From NCBI GenBank assembly GCA_012845835.1, contig JABAKD010000026.1, positions 12,090,832-12,154,831 on the forward strand: a stretch of DNA of 64,000 bases, written 5' to 3'. This DNA comes from Undaria pinnatifida. Taxonomy: Eukaryota; Sar; Phaeophyceae; Laminariales; Alariaceae. Positions within the stretch are counted from its first letter, which is position 1, and each line of letters opens with the position of its first letter. Under the pieces are notes generated by a model. It worked only from the letters and a program-made list of their open reading frames with translations. It ran no database searches and was not told where the DNA came from. A program made the position numbers and the translations under genes. Of the stretch, positions 1-11,659 are shown in pieces.

Positions 1-177
1 GAGCAGGAATTGAATATCTCGAACGGCTTATAGTTACCCCATGGCGCATGCTTTGGTAGGGCTCCATGTATCTACGGTAATGGTAGGAATTTCCGCACTT
101 GTGGAGCTGTATTTCGAACAAACAATAATCAAAGCGAACACAAACATCATGTATCAGGGAAATTGCGGTAATATTCA

Positions 178-420
178 GGTCTGTGTCAGAGACAGATGTG
201 AAACGTTGAAATTACGTCAGAGTTGTGTCTCTGTCCGAGACAAATTCTGTTATTAAAAATGTCTGCGTCCGAGACAGATGGATGTCTAAAACAGCGTCCT
301 TGTTCCGCTGCCCGAAACAGTTGTCTGTGTTCACGAAAAAAGTTGTTTGTGTCCGAGACAGGTCGGAGGGCCAAAAACACAAAAGTTGGAATAACAAGGC
401 GTCTGTGTCGGACACAGATC
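178..420. repeat. Array of imperfect palindromes (TCTGTGTCCGAGACAGA type)
   Basis: Five near-palindromic units with consensus GTCTGTGTCCGAGACAGA lie at about 179, 227, 265, 345 and 399, spaced 40-80 bp apart with unlike spacers. Each could form a short hairpin. Overlapping open frames here read the palindrome (VCVRDR, VSDTD) and are not credible genes. Confidence 0.6.
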
Positions 421-633
421 GGGCCACCAAAGAAATTGCGACATCAGCAGCCATAGTAGGGGGCAGGCGTTTGAAGGACGTGTACTCGTACTAAACAGGT
501 TTATTGCCTTTTAAGGCAATAAATAATCTATGTCTAGGTTTGTAGCTAATATATCTCCAACACACAAAATGGTTTTCCGCCGACATTGGGTAGCTCATCT
601 CGGTTAAAGAGCCTTGTCGGCCACAGATCTGTG

Positions 634-725
634 AGCCCAAAACCTATACAATTTTCGCTGCACGTGACGTACATTTTTCAGCCCAAAACCTAAACAATTT
701 TCGCTGCACGTGACGTACATTTTTT
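634..725. repeat. 46-bp tandem duplication with CACGTGACGTACA
   Basis: Two 46-bp units (634-679 and 680-725) differ at one or two bases. Each ends with CACGTGACGTACATTTTT, which overlaps an E-box-like CACGTG and a CRE-like TGACGT. No gene start was found close downstream, so a regulatory role is only a possibility. Confidence 0.8.
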
Positions 726-1614
726 TCGCGAGATATCTCGCCCCTCGTTGCCGGACTATTTCTTGACGCGCCCTTTTTGATAATCTAGACGCCGCACCCT
801 TCCCCGTCAATACACCGAGCAAGCAAGGGCTGCCAGTCGCAAGGATTCTGCGCGAATTACAGCTGGCTACGCTGCCAAACAGACACTAATACACGGAACT
901 GTCCGATACGTACGTACTGCCATGAATACACCAAACGCGTCTACACACCATAGACTATGTGAAACTAAACCAGTCATAGTTTCAAATCCGTGGGACGCTC
1001 CAGCGAGGTCTTCCGGGTGTGCCTCCGGGGTGACGTACTACCATTCGGAGTCTCAGCCCAATCCGCCCGACAATATGTTTTTGGCGATAGGACTGTCGTG
1101 CCCGGGATGGATAGTGCCGCGTGTTACGTACGGCATGCGGAACTTTGACATAATAGCTTCACCAGTGCTTTTACAGCGCCTCCCCAGGAGGTGCTTTGTT
1201 TTTTACCTCGCATTTCGTGAGTTTTTACATACCAGGTGCCGGTGTAGCTCTTCACGTGTGCACGTCGCTTTCTCCGTTTTGACATTCTGAACCGATTTTC
1301 GAATCATTTTTTCCCTTGCTAATAGTGTGCATCGTACCATCGTCTGCGCCTCGATTCATGTAAGGTTGCTACGAATTTTAAGGATGTTGTACGAGAACGC
1401 CAATACACCGGGTATTCCCTCTCTGTAGCACACAGATCTCATGTGTTGACCTTGGGCGTTCCGGCGACTAGTACATTGTTACTATTCAACTCCGCACCAG
1501 GTCGAACAGATACACTTACTTGTGCGATGCAAAGGATACATGCAGAAAATACCAACTAATAGTTCGCCCCCCGCGAAAAAAAAGTAGAATTAATAGGCGA
1601 AGCTCGTCCCTAAA
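726..1614. other. No gene recognised
   Basis: Only short, unsupported open frames occur (longest 122 codons at 922-1290, without splice context or family motif). No repeat shared with the rest of the window was seen. Confidence 0.5.
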
Positions 1615-1880
1615 AACCTCAAGTATGTTGGTTCGTGTCCCACCGTGTGCATACTCGTTCATGTAGGGGCTTTTTCTTGCATTCAAGTTGACGAGCGGAA
1701 AGTACAAGATTTCAAAAAAATGAAATCTGACGAGCATAAACAGCTCAACAGTCGGAATGCTGGCCCCTTTTCGCGATGTAAAGGCGAATACAGGGGGGGG
1801 GGGGGGGGGAGCAGGAAATAAACCTGTTACCACGACTTGCCCAGAAGGTTGATGAGTTTTAAACTCCCGGCGAGTTAAGC
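1615..1880 (+). mobile_element. Diverged SINE-1 copy
   Basis: It keeps the SINE-1 body order: a B-box-like GGTTCGTGTCCC, GTGCATACTCG, the TTTTTCTTG segment, GCGGAAAGT, a G run (1792-1809) and a 3' part with ACCACGACTTGCCCAGAAGG. The 3' extension (GGTTGATGAGTTTTAAACTC) is shared with the 43.3-kb copy, pointing to a subfamily. Confidence 0.6.
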
Positions 1881-2880
1881 TAGATAGAGGGTAAAATTGA
1901 CGAGTAACAAAATGTCGTATATATATGTCGTTGTGGGCGATGCAGGAAATTAGCTAGTTTGTCGCGTAGCAGTTTGATGGGATAGCAGCGGCGGATGTAT
2001 CCATTGGTGCCAAACATATCTGCAGATGTTTGCTGAAAAAAGAGAAAGGAGCTCGAAACTGAAGGGGAAATGCTAACTAAAACAGCCGCCTGATTTATCT
2101 GTTCAAGTGAGGAGCAGCAGCTACTCCAATACTTCGAAGTATACAATGAGCACACGACCTTGGCTACGGAAGGGGGGTCACTTTTGGGACCTCTTCATTG
2201 CAGTGGCTGGGGGTGACACGTGTGAGGGACCTCACGGTTATGCTGTCGTCTAACCTTTTCGTGCTGTTTTACACTTTTGCGACATGCATCCGCAGTGGAA
2301 TGGTTACCTACGGTGCGCTAAACAAATCGACGGTGTTTTTTTTTTATCGTAAGGTACAGAGTCAACCGCGCTACGAAATGGCTCTGACCCGGCAGTGACA
2401 GAGATTATAAATCATTATGTCCCCCCACAACGTAGCGGCTTGGCCATAAATGGGGTGTTGGTGAACCTCGTAACCTCTCTTCTTCGACCACCCAATATTC
2501 GCGGATGGAGCACGTCGGTAGAACCATACGTGGGTTAGCAGCACCTGTAAGGTTCATAACTGAATTTGCAGCACAGAAAAGCCACTCTACTCTAGGAGGC
2601 GTTCGTATAGCTCGTTGCTCACATCGGAGCAGCAGATAGTCAGTTGTTGTATACCCGGTTTTTTCTTGTATTAGCTAGCAATGCCGAACGCAAGCACTAT
2701 TCCGAGCAGGGGTGCCTGTTGAGGTGGACATCGTGAACATTGACAACGTCACCACTGTGCTTGATCGGACGCCTTACTCTCGGCACGCCTAAATTGGTAG
2801 ACCTCAAAACAGGAAGTCTCAAACTATTTATTGATGTGTCGTACATGTTATATTGGCTGTAGTGTAACGCTCTCGAGGAT
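1881..2880. other. No gene recognised
   Basis: There is no open frame with a family motif and no repeat shared elsewhere in the window. A short T-run and ordinary mixed sequence are present. Confidence 0.5.
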
Positions 2881-2885
2881 TCCTC

Positions 2886-2971
2886 AACCCCTTTACAACT
2901 GGAAACCCGTTTTTGGGGACAAAATTACTTGGATTTATTGTAGGGAGGGGTCTGGGGGCTCTAAAGGGGTT
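2886..2971. mobile_element. 86-bp inverted-repeat miniature element, copy 1
   Basis: The ends are AACCCCTTTA and TAAAGGGGTT. The interior includes CTGGAAACCC near one end and GGGAGGGGTCTGGGGGCTC near the other. A second copy in the opposite orientation lies at 19734-19818. It is too short to code and its class is unknown. Confidence 0.6.
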
Positions 2972-3531
2972 AACGTCAAAGAGATATGCGATGATGGGCA
3001 CAGGCGACGTACACCTGAAATAAACTCGACCCCCTTCCTCAACTAGCGTGACCATGCATCAAAACGTGTACGGCATCGAACATTGTAGGGCTCGTCAACG
3101 GCAACTGTTGCCCGCACTCTACCATGACGCAACATTAAGCAACAAAACCTCGCTGTTCACCGTGGAATATCACAAAACGCAGCGCCTATCGAATACGTGA
3201 AATGTGTGGTGGATAAATATTTTGGAAGGCATTCTTTCAGCACATTCAAATGCCATGTTGCCTTCGCCACTGTTTGATGTTGTTTCGATGCGTAATCTCA
3301 CAGATAAGGGCCGAGCTGGAGTATGTGACCATTCCTCGAGGTTTCCGTGAAAAGCGCCTTATCTCTCCAAGAAAGGCTAAGCGAAGGAGGACAACTTCTT
3401 GCTGTCAACAGCGCGCCATCTGTCACAGATCATAATCGACACCGGTCACCTCATCGTTTCCGGGAATTGCAAAAAGAAATCAAGACGCTCCTGACGACCA
3501 GAGGCAGCCGTGCCGCCAACGCACGGTCTCC
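2972..3531. other. Upstream region of membrane gene A
   Basis: This presumably holds the promoter and 5' leader of the gene starting at 3532, but no TATA element or other site stands out. It shares no visible similarity with the region upstream of copy B, so the duplication did not keep its flanks. Confidence 0.4.
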
Positions 3532-5802
3532 ATGCCTACTTCCTCGAGCAGCACCAGATGGGTTTTTAGCACGCAAGGGGTAGACGGTACGCTCACGATC
3601 GGCGCGTGTTTCGTCTTCCTTGCCTACGTGTTGCACCCCGCCATCGAGTCCGCGTACAAGAGGGTCAGAGCCTACCGCGCATGGCGAGCCATCGAGAAGA
3701 GCCAGTCAGTCGAAGTTACGAACTATCACATGATGGAAGAGGTCTTCGGCGGGCGCGGAAAATGGGATGCAGCGCGAGTGATAACTGTGCTGTTGGCCGT
3801 GTTTTCGCTCGCCTCTTGGGGTCTGGAGCTATCGGTTGACCTGGCCTATTTCGAAGGCGATGCGGACCTCCTCAATCGACCACCGCCAGTGACGGTTAGG
3901 AACGTCAATGGTACGAAGGATTGGCAGGTGAATCCGTGCACGTGGTTTGTGGCTAACCTTTTGATACCAACAGCTGTAGTCGGTTTGATTTCTCACACTC
4001 ACGTTTGTGTGGTCATTCGTTCTCAATATTGAGCATGAGGAACAGGTTCAAGGAATGAGATTGGGTGTTGAGAAGGCTTCGTTTGGCTGCGTCTAACCCC
4101 ACGCCCCGCTGCAAACACACATTTGCATGTTCGTGTTCACCTGGTTGCCTGTCCACCTTTGTGACAGGTAAAATCCAAGGAGATGTTTGACCAAGCCAAC
4201 TGGAGGGATTTGCCTAACATGCTTGAGGATGGCGCAAAGTCGAGGTATTATATGAAGTCCAATACGGGATATGAAGGTCCTGTGAACGGCGCCATCAAGG
4301 TCGCGTATTGGTACACAGAAGCATCAAGAACGCCGAGCCAATTTTACTACATTGGCGGGAGGAACCCGACGGTGAAAAACCTCGAGTGCACCGACAACGA
4401 AAGCCCCGACGTGAAGAACGTGTACCATGGAGACGAGACAAGGTGGGGAAGCGTGTATGAGTGCGTGAGAGGACCCAGCCTGACGAGTGACTTATTAGCA
4501 CAGTACGAAAGGAAAACCATATCCCCCCCCACAATAGTTATGACGAAATCCGACGGCAAAGTTTTCGTTGTCGTCGAGGAGAGCAGCAGCTACCCTAGCT
4601 TTATGTACTCGGTGTGGACCGTCGGAAGCGTAGACGGTGCCTCAACTGAGCTGCAACACGAGTTCCATATCGCGGCCACCATGCGGCTCGCGGAAGCGGT
4701 GGTCACAACAATCGTGCACGGCGAGATAACCGGCGGAGGTTGTTTCGGGTTGCTCAGGAAGTTCAGCGAAACTCTCCAATTTGGAGAAGACGTATTCCTT
4801 CGAGCGTCGCCGTTCGGTGAACACCCGACCGGCGACATCGTCCAAATACAAGAGTTCGAACACATAGAGGTCGGACTGGTGATAAGCGCTAACGCGTTAG
4901 GTTGTTTTGTCTGTCTTATGGTGCTGACGGTGATTGGTATCATGTGGTTGTTCGTGTTGGGCTCCAGCGTAGGAATGGACGTGTACGATCGGGACGAGCT
5001 TATCCGTGCGGTTTCCATGTCCGGGACGACGGGGGGTTGTACCTTACCCTCTGCGATGCGTATTTTTGTTCGAAAGGAGGACTCAGGTGAAATAAAGGTT
5101 GTTATCAAGGATTCACGTGGCGCTCGGACTGGCTGTGAACGATTCCTCAGAAAAGGAAAAAACGTGGTCAAATGCGCCGTCCCTATTTTGAAGACCACTG
5201 CCGTTGCACCGTGCAGCGATGATTTCGCAGATGCTTCCGAAGCGACGGAATCACGGGAGGTCGTGCTGGAAGGAATGCGGGTGCGTCTAAGCAAAGCCGC
5301 GTCGGATCCCAACCGATTTTTCCGCTGTCCGGCATCTGTTTCGTTGATTGCCTCTCCCGTTATTTCGAGTTGCACTTCGTTGCCAGGGGTATCAGCGCGT
5401 TTTCCTTGGCAGCCGGCGTCGGTAGAGCGGGTTGACGGTGGGTACAAAGGGGGAAGAGACGAACCAGTTGTCTTTGACACCTTACATTGCTCAGGCGACA
5501 GAATAGATAGTGTGTCAAATGCATGCGTTTCAGCTGTTGCCGCTCGGCCGGGATCGTCATCCACTTCGCCGATTTTTGGTCGGGGGGGATTGTCGGCACG
5601 CTCCGGAAATGGTCGCCCTTCCGACGTTGCGGTTGCGGAACAGCTGGGCCGTGGTACCGACGTGACACCGGGATTGTCGCCGTTGCCCCCTTTATTGAAG
5701 GCAGATGACCTTACGGTAAGAGCCCCGATATCGGCTCATCTTGCGCGCAGTTGTGATGATAAAGTTCTAGAAGATACTCGATTTCCTGGAGATGCGTGCT
5801 AA
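3532..5802 (+). CDS. Unrecognised three-segment membrane protein, copy A
   Basis: Two exons are inferred, 3532-3927 and 4168-5802, joined in phase 0 (donor CAG|GTGAAT, acceptor GTGACAG), giving about 676 residues. The join is chosen because copy B at 39673-41879 breaks at the same codon and both second exons then open with VK[ST][KR]E. Hydrophobic segments lie near residues 20-38, 82-102 and 368-397. Between the second and third is a domain of about 260 residues with a sequon (NGT, residues 126-128), three cysteines shared with copy B (ECTD, YEC, GGGCFG) and the motif EESSSYPSF. After the last segment comes GMDVYDRDELIRAV and a serine-rich, poorly conserved tail of about 280 residues. The start aligns with that of copy B, eight codons before W-V-F. 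I do not recognise the family. The topology (large outer domain, inner tail) is inference. Differences from copy B fall mostly at third codon positions, which argues that both are real genes. Confidence 0.8.
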
Positions 5803-8364
5803 GAACGAAGTCGTGCGTTATGTCGAACGGGGCCCGTCCGTTGCAACATCAAGAGGTATTGGTTATGGTTATGCTCCTAGCATGGCTGCCTCGTTTGATG
5901 CGGAACACAGCGTGCTGAGAGGTTCACGCTTTGGCAGCGCTATTGTGGTTGCCGTTGCTCACTTTGGCTTCTGCGGGATCGAAGTTGTCACTTGCGAGCA
6001 CACGAGGTGAACGCAACCGGGCTCAAAGGACGCCAGTAGACTTATACGCGTGGTTATTCGCACCGACGGAAGATATTGGGTTGGTAGATTCGCCTCACGC
6101 CCAGTTGAAGACGTGCACGTTCTGGGCGGACGTGCTAACGTTGATGCTCGTGGTACTCTAGTGCTGATGCTGTCCCGATGGACATTTCAGCAGGAACTGC
6201 GGCAATGTTTGTATTTGATCAAAACGGTTCCACCCGATCATGGCTGTACGCCCTTTCATTATTGCTGCAACACTTTGGCTTGACGTGAGAGTTTTTCGTT
6301 TTTGGAGCTTGTTATATGTGCAGAGGGTAGTCCCCATTGGAACATGATTTTCGGCTGGTACCAGCATTTGTTGTTTACTCTCAACAACCTATTTGTTTAC
6401 ACCGTAGTAACGCTGCTTCATGGCACAAGCCGAGGTCGAAAATGGGTTTAGCCCAAAAAACGTTTTGTACTGAGTCGGCACCAGCACGTAGTCGTGTGCA
6501 TAGACACAACAGCTATCGTTTGTTCCTCGGGTGGTTTCCGTTGCGAATTGTCAAACGTCAATCAAAGCGTTGTGTTTGGAGTGGGAAATAACCATGCACA
6601 CCAACCGGGATTTGCCAGTCGCGCGTGCTCATTTGTCGTTGCACCTGGCGTGTTGGAAACGATAGTATTGTGGCAGTATAGAGTTCGAGAGCGCCGACTT
6701 CGTTTGGCTGATCGTAGACAACGGAGGTTATGTTTCCACACGTCGGGGCAATTGCATGGACAGGCGCTGTTACTGTCATATTCACGCTTCGAAGGGGGGT
6801 GTCCCAGGGTTAAGACCAGGGTAGAAATGTTTTGAGGAGGGACGTAAAGAATGGTTAGGGCCCCCTTCGGCAGCACGGTGATGGCATGCATCCACGAATG
6901 GTTGATCCAGGTTTGGTTGAGGTGTTTACACTGCTCAGTTTAGGAGCTGTATCGTGGGAGCACGATATTGTGTACTTGCATTGGAAGAAAAGAAGCTCGG
7001 TGAATACTGTAGGAGACGAAACTAAATGTAGTCAATTTCAGAGTTGTTCTAGCTGAATTGGCGATGCCACCAAAACGTTGGAACATTGACACATTTAAGC
7101 CGCATATAAAAAGACGCGGCGTGCATTTCTGCAGAGAGCTGTAGTTTAAATTTAAACGTTAAAACGTACTTGGATTTAGGTGAAATCGTCGGAGCTTGCG
7201 TTAGGCACTGACCCGCAAGCTGTGCATGCGTTCGACTCACTGATTTACTTATTTTTGCAGGTTTGATGTTCACCATTAGCTCTGCGGACGTGCAGATGTT
7301 AGTTGCCAGTGTGGTTGTGAGTCGGCGTACTGCTTTGTTTCTACAGAAAGCATGGTCATATTTATGTACGGTAAGGCTTCGTGTCCTCTAGTGCGCCGGC
7401 GTCTGCATTGCTCCGACGGTTCGAGAGATTGTCCGGCGTTGCTAAAGTGTAGCACCCTGTGAAGCGATTGTTTTACTCAAGGATTTGCAGTGGGGTTAGA
7501 GGTAGTGCATTCTGTCGTGCGTCATATATCCAAGCGATCTGTTTCTTGAGTTGGGGTTCAAACTGCAAGGGAATCGTAAGGAGTTCATCGTGTGATAACC
7601 TATATTTCCCCTGCCAGCGACGACAACACTTGCAGGATGAACCAGGCATTAGGAGTTTTCGGGAATGTTTGTGGAATCACCCTCGGTTAGGTTTTGTGAC
7701 GTTGTCCGAACGTGAAGACAAACGCACCGACGGGGATCTGTTTAGCATAAAACAAACGCATATGCATTTGGTGAATATGACGATCGTGATCTTCGCAATA
7801 GTCTTGAACATCTTGAAACGTAAACCGCCAGAACCCGCTCGCAGGCAGAGCCTTGTGCACTGTTCACACAAGATATGCCCATTAAAAGTGATGCCATGGC
7901 GTACAAACTTTCGACGCCTGATTGTGTCGCGGGCTAAACAGATACGTTTATAGTAAGAACACATGCCTCTCGTTTGAACTGCAATGCTTTGTCAGATGTG
8001 TCACAGCATCACGTATCGCACTCCCAGATAGCAGACCCCGAGATAGCCGTGTCACTGTTGGAGCCAGGAATCGCTCTTCTCGCGAACAAGCGGAGCTTGC
8101 CCAGTATCTGCCGGTCGTATTCTAACTCGAAAATTCCACTAGGGCTATCACGTTAAAAAAACGTAAAGAAATCAGGTCAGCACAACACGTTGCTTTGTAG
8201 CACGTTGCGCCGTTACAGTTGTTGACTTAGCTGTAAAAGGGATGGCCATCCATCATGACAAAAGCGGTAGGGGCTGATATAGACGCATCGACCCAGAGGA
8301 GAAATGGGCTTGTATGCACGAGTAGCCCTGATAAGTGCCATAAGACATGGTTTGGGAAAGCAAT
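5803..8364. other. Gene A downstream region, no gene recognised
   Basis: Open frames reach 164 codons (7459-7953) but show no family motif, and their surroundings do not align convincingly with the region downstream of copy B. Undetected 3' exons of gene A or a divergent gene cannot be excluded. Confidence 0.4.
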
Positions 8365-8660
8365 TGGTTAACCTTTCGCAAGTGGCCAAACGGATTAATA
8401 CCCCAATAGTTCCTTAACAAATGTTGTCGACGACACCGCATGGGTTTTCGGGTCGTGGGTTCGAAGCCCGCCACCGACAACAATAACGAACTTTTGCGAC
8501 TTTCCCCATGTCGAACTTGAAAAAAACACTGCCCGGCATACCCAGGGATTGAAACCGCCTGGACATTGACACGTCCGCCCGTGCGTCCGGCCGACCTGGT
8601 ATCCCGCCGTTTCAGGGGGGAAGAATGCTATGAGGCTTAGTTTGGGCAGGCTTTGATTAA
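8365..8660 (+). mobile_element. SINE-2 copy A
   Basis: A tRNA-like head (A-box-like GTGGCCAAACGGATTA) is followed by GTCGACGACACCGCATGGG and a strong B-box, GGGTTCGAAGCCC (8456-8468), then a body with CATGTCGAACTTG, CGCCCGTGCGTCCGGCC and a 3' end ATGAGGCTTAGTTTGG. Two more copies follow in the opposite orientation. The head resembles a leucine or serine tRNA (GTGGCC-A-A-A-CGG), which is inference. Confidence 0.7.
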
Positions 8661-8880
8661 TCTTCTTTTGTTTGTTAAGGAATTAGTGGAGGGTATTAGT
8701 CCGTTAGACCACTTACTACTCGCGAAACGTTAGGAGAAGGTTAACGGAGATTTGTGAAGGAATGAGTGGGGTAGTAGTCCGTTTGACCACTTGCTAAAGG
8801 TTAACGGTTTGTTAAGGAACTAGTATGGGGTAGTTCAGGTCCGTTTGATCACTCGCACAAAAGGTAAACAACCAATTTCT
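8661..8880 (-). repeat. Three tandem extra SINE-2 heads
   Basis: Read on the minus strand, three successive units contain GTGGTCAAACGGACTA-like A-box sequence and AATTCCTTAACAAA without the B-box body. They start near 8670, 8750 and 8808. They match the head of copy A in reverse and the head of copy B in the same direction. Confidence 0.65.
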
Positions 8881-9185
8881 TAACCAAACTAAGCCTCATC
8901 ATACTCTCACCCCTTGAAAAGGCGGTATAGCGGCCGGATGCATGGGCGGACCGGTCAGTATCCAAGCGGTTTCATATATTTCCTGATTATGTCGGGGAGA
9001 GTATTTTGCAAGTTCGACATGTGAAAATTCGTACGTAGGTTTATTATTGTGTGTGGTGGTATTCGATCCCACTACTCAATAACCCATGGTCTGTCGACGA
9101 CGCCATTTTTAAAGGAATTGGTGGGGGGTATTAGTACGTTTTATCACTTGCAAAAGGTTGACCAATTGCTTACTCAAACATAACT
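8880..9185 (-). mobile_element. SINE-2 copy B
   Basis: A reverse-complement match to copy A covers head, B-box region (GGGATCGAATACC), CATGTCGAACTTG and the 3' end ATGAGGCTTAGTTTGG. With copy A it forms an inverted pair around the tandem heads. Confidence 0.7.
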
Positions 9186-9189
9186 TTTC

Positions 9190-9480
9190 GCTTACCCAAA
9201 CAAATTCAGCCTTACAACACTTTTCACAGGTCAGCCGGATATTCATCCGGACTTATCAATATCCAAGCGGTTTCATCACGTGGGTATACCGAGGAGTTTA
9301 TTTTCCAAGTTCGACATCGGGAAAGCCATAAAAGTTTTTGTAATTGGTGATGGTGGGATTCAAACACGCGACTTAAAAACCCATGGTGTGTCGACGACGA
9401 CATTTGTCAAGTATTTGGGCGGGGACACAGAGTATCTCCTGCAGGTCTGGCTATTGCGCAGGCTATCCACTCGAGTTCTT
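9190..9480 (-). mobile_element. SINE-2 copy C
   Basis: Same orientation as copy B, with recognisable CATGGGTTTT, TGTTTGAATCCC (B-box), CGATGTCGAACTTGG and TGAAACCGCTTGGATATTGA. The head beyond 9430 is much changed. Confidence 0.65.
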
Positions 9481-9999
9481 ATTTTCTTGGCCGTAGTAGA
9501 GAAGAAGCAGTTATGTTATGTCCACCAGAACCCCGGATAGCAACTGACAATCTGACAATGAAGGTGCGTGCCTTGAATATATTTGCTGACTATCCCGAAT
9601 AGAAAACGCTAACCTATCCTACGAAAACGGTCAATTACCTATCAAATCAGATAATTCCAGGCATTTCATAGCCGTACATAATTAGTCCACATTCTTCTTT
9701 CTATATAGCCAGAGTTTAGACTGTGCAGGAGATTTGAAGGAGAGGTGATAGATTTATTTGCAGAATACCAACAAAGAGAAAAACCGGACGTGTTAATAGT
9801 AGTTGGGTGATAGCAATTCTGACTGCGCCACCTTCATCGACGGCGAAGGAGAAATGAACCGTCCGTGAAGAGAATAGAAGTAAGGGCCCAGCAAAAAATA
9901 TTAAATAGTGTACGACTCACCCGTACATACGTAGACTGTTTGTTGCTGTATTTGAACAAACATTACATTGTTGCATACCAGGTACTACATATTAATTAT
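9481..9999. other. No gene recognised
   Basis: AT-rich sequence with one copy of the near-palindrome TACCAGGTA (9976-9984) just before the first R1 copy. Confidence 0.5.
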
Positions 10000-10190
10000 A
10001 AAAATCAAAATATAGTCCAGCTATGAGATCGAATACTTTGTCGAAACTCATCTTTGCAAGTTGTGCGTGATACTCCGATCGCGCGAATTACGGGTTGTGT
10101 GTCGTCATTAAATATATAGGTCGGCGACCCCCCTTGCAATTACAGAGTGACTATCAGGGTCAACAGGGTGATGGTAGGCAGTCTGTGTGC
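10000..10190 (+). repeat. R1 repeat, 5' part
   Basis: R1 is recognised by TGAGATCGAA, CTCATCTTTGCAAG, GTGATACTCCGATCGCGCG, GGTCGGCGAC and CAGGGTCAACAGGGTGATG in that order. This copy stops in the CAGTCTGTG segment, where it meets an inverted copy tail to tail. Confidence 0.75.
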
Positions 10191-10199
10191 AGCACATGT

Positions 10200-10600
10200 T
10201 GGGTTGCCCCGCCCGTTTCCTCCCTTCCCGCTCTCTCTTGTTCAAACCCAGGGCCCCCCACGCCCTAAAAACTCCGCCCTCCGGTTATACGACTTACAGG
10301 ATACACTTGCTTGATAAACTGACGCATTTCGTTCCATCGCTGTCAGATTTTGTCCCCTCAAAAACGGGTTTTACAGTGTTTCCGGGCACAGATTGACTAA
10401 CATTAGTCTAATCTGTTGACCCTGGTACAAGCTAAAGTGTAGTTCATAGGTGAGTCCCCGACCTATATTTACAATTAGGACACACACCCAGTACTACGCG
10501 CGATCGGGGGATCACACATAGCTTGCAAAGATTAGTTTCGACAAAATCATCGATCTCACAGCTGGTTGCAGTGCTTTTTTTTTTTATTATAGACGATAGT
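10200..10600 (-). repeat. R1 repeat, near full length, inverted
   Basis: In reverse it contains the whole R1 order, including the more distal AAACCCGTTTTTGAGGGGAC and the G-rich GGAGGGCGGAGTTTTTAGGGC end. It forms an inverted pair with the copy at 10000-10190. Confidence 0.75.
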
Positions 10601-10687
10601 CTATATTCGTAATACGACTTTAATAAATGCATGGGCATATTGAACACCATTCGATTGTATATCTGGTACTAGGGATTGTTATCAAAG

Positions 10688-10945
10688 ATAAAAATACAAC
10701 CCACCTGTGAGACCGAAGACTTCGTCAAAACTCATTTTTGAAAGCTGTGAGTGATGCTCCGATGGCGCGTACTACTGCTGTGTGTGCTCTCGTTAATAAG
10801 GATATAGGTCGACGACTCCGCTTGGAACTACACGGAGTGTTGTAGCTTTTACCGGGGTCAGCCGGATGCATCATGGTGTGGATCAAAATTTGCGCGAAAA
10901 CCATGAAGTCAGTTTTTGAGGGGGACAGCATTACAGCTAGATGTG
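10688..10945 (+). repeat. R1 repeat, diverged
   Basis: It keeps TGTGAGACCGAAGACTTCGTC, CTCCGATGGCGCG, ATATAGGTCGACGAC and the TTTTTGAGGGGGACA segment with many substitutions. It ends before the G-rich part. Confidence 0.65.
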
Positions 10946-11659
10946 GAATGCACCAGTGTGTTATGCATATCCTATACTAAGTATTGTGTAGTCGTAGTAC
11001 TCAGGGAGGGTTGCGGGGAGAGTATAGGGTGGGTAGGTCGCAAAAACAAATGCGAGCTTGCTGCTTGCGTACTTTTAGTATAATATTAGTAGTATGTGAT
11101 GGTAGGGGCGGCGGGGAAGGGGGCGTACTCTGTTTGTGCATGGCCGTGTAGTCGTATCACCATAGACACTCGCATCACTACCCTGCCGGGACGGAGAACG
11201 TAGGGTTTTCACTGACTAGGGAGGCAGGCGTCAACTTAAAATTCAAGACCATATTAATGAACTGGAGCTGCTACCACATGGGAGACTCGAAAGGTAAAGA
11301 GATGGTATCACCTGTCGCGTAGTGTATGTAACTCTGTCGGATTATGACTTCTGGTGGGGCGGATGGGGAGGAAGGAGGGAGGGAAGGGGTGGAGGTGTTA
11401 TTAGGGAGGGGGGGGGGGGGGGGATTAGGAGGGGGGTGGGGGGGAGCTGTTAGCCGAGAGGGCGGAGGGTTATTAGCCGGAGGGGGGGCGAGCGAAGGTG
11501 GATGGGAGCACAATATTCTACATGTATGTTCAACGCAGATAGATGCCCAATATTAAAGAAAATCTATGACGTGAATGGGAGCAAACTATACGTCGTGTTG
11601 TTTTCCGTTGATGTTATAAATAGTATTGGTTTTTGGTTTCGGTAAAAGACGAAAACCTT
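10946..11659. other. No gene; G-rich tract at 11344-11500
   Basis: The stretch 11344-11500 is almost pure G/A on the plus strand, with G runs of up to about 16, and could form quadruplexes. Open frames across it are low-complexity glycine or proline artefacts. The rest shows no recognisable feature. Confidence 0.5.

Noticed and set aside
4590-5564. 324-codon minus-strand open frame
   Set aside because: It lies antisense to exon 2 of membrane gene A. The paralogue's antisense strand does not keep it open, and the sense strand carries the conserved protein.
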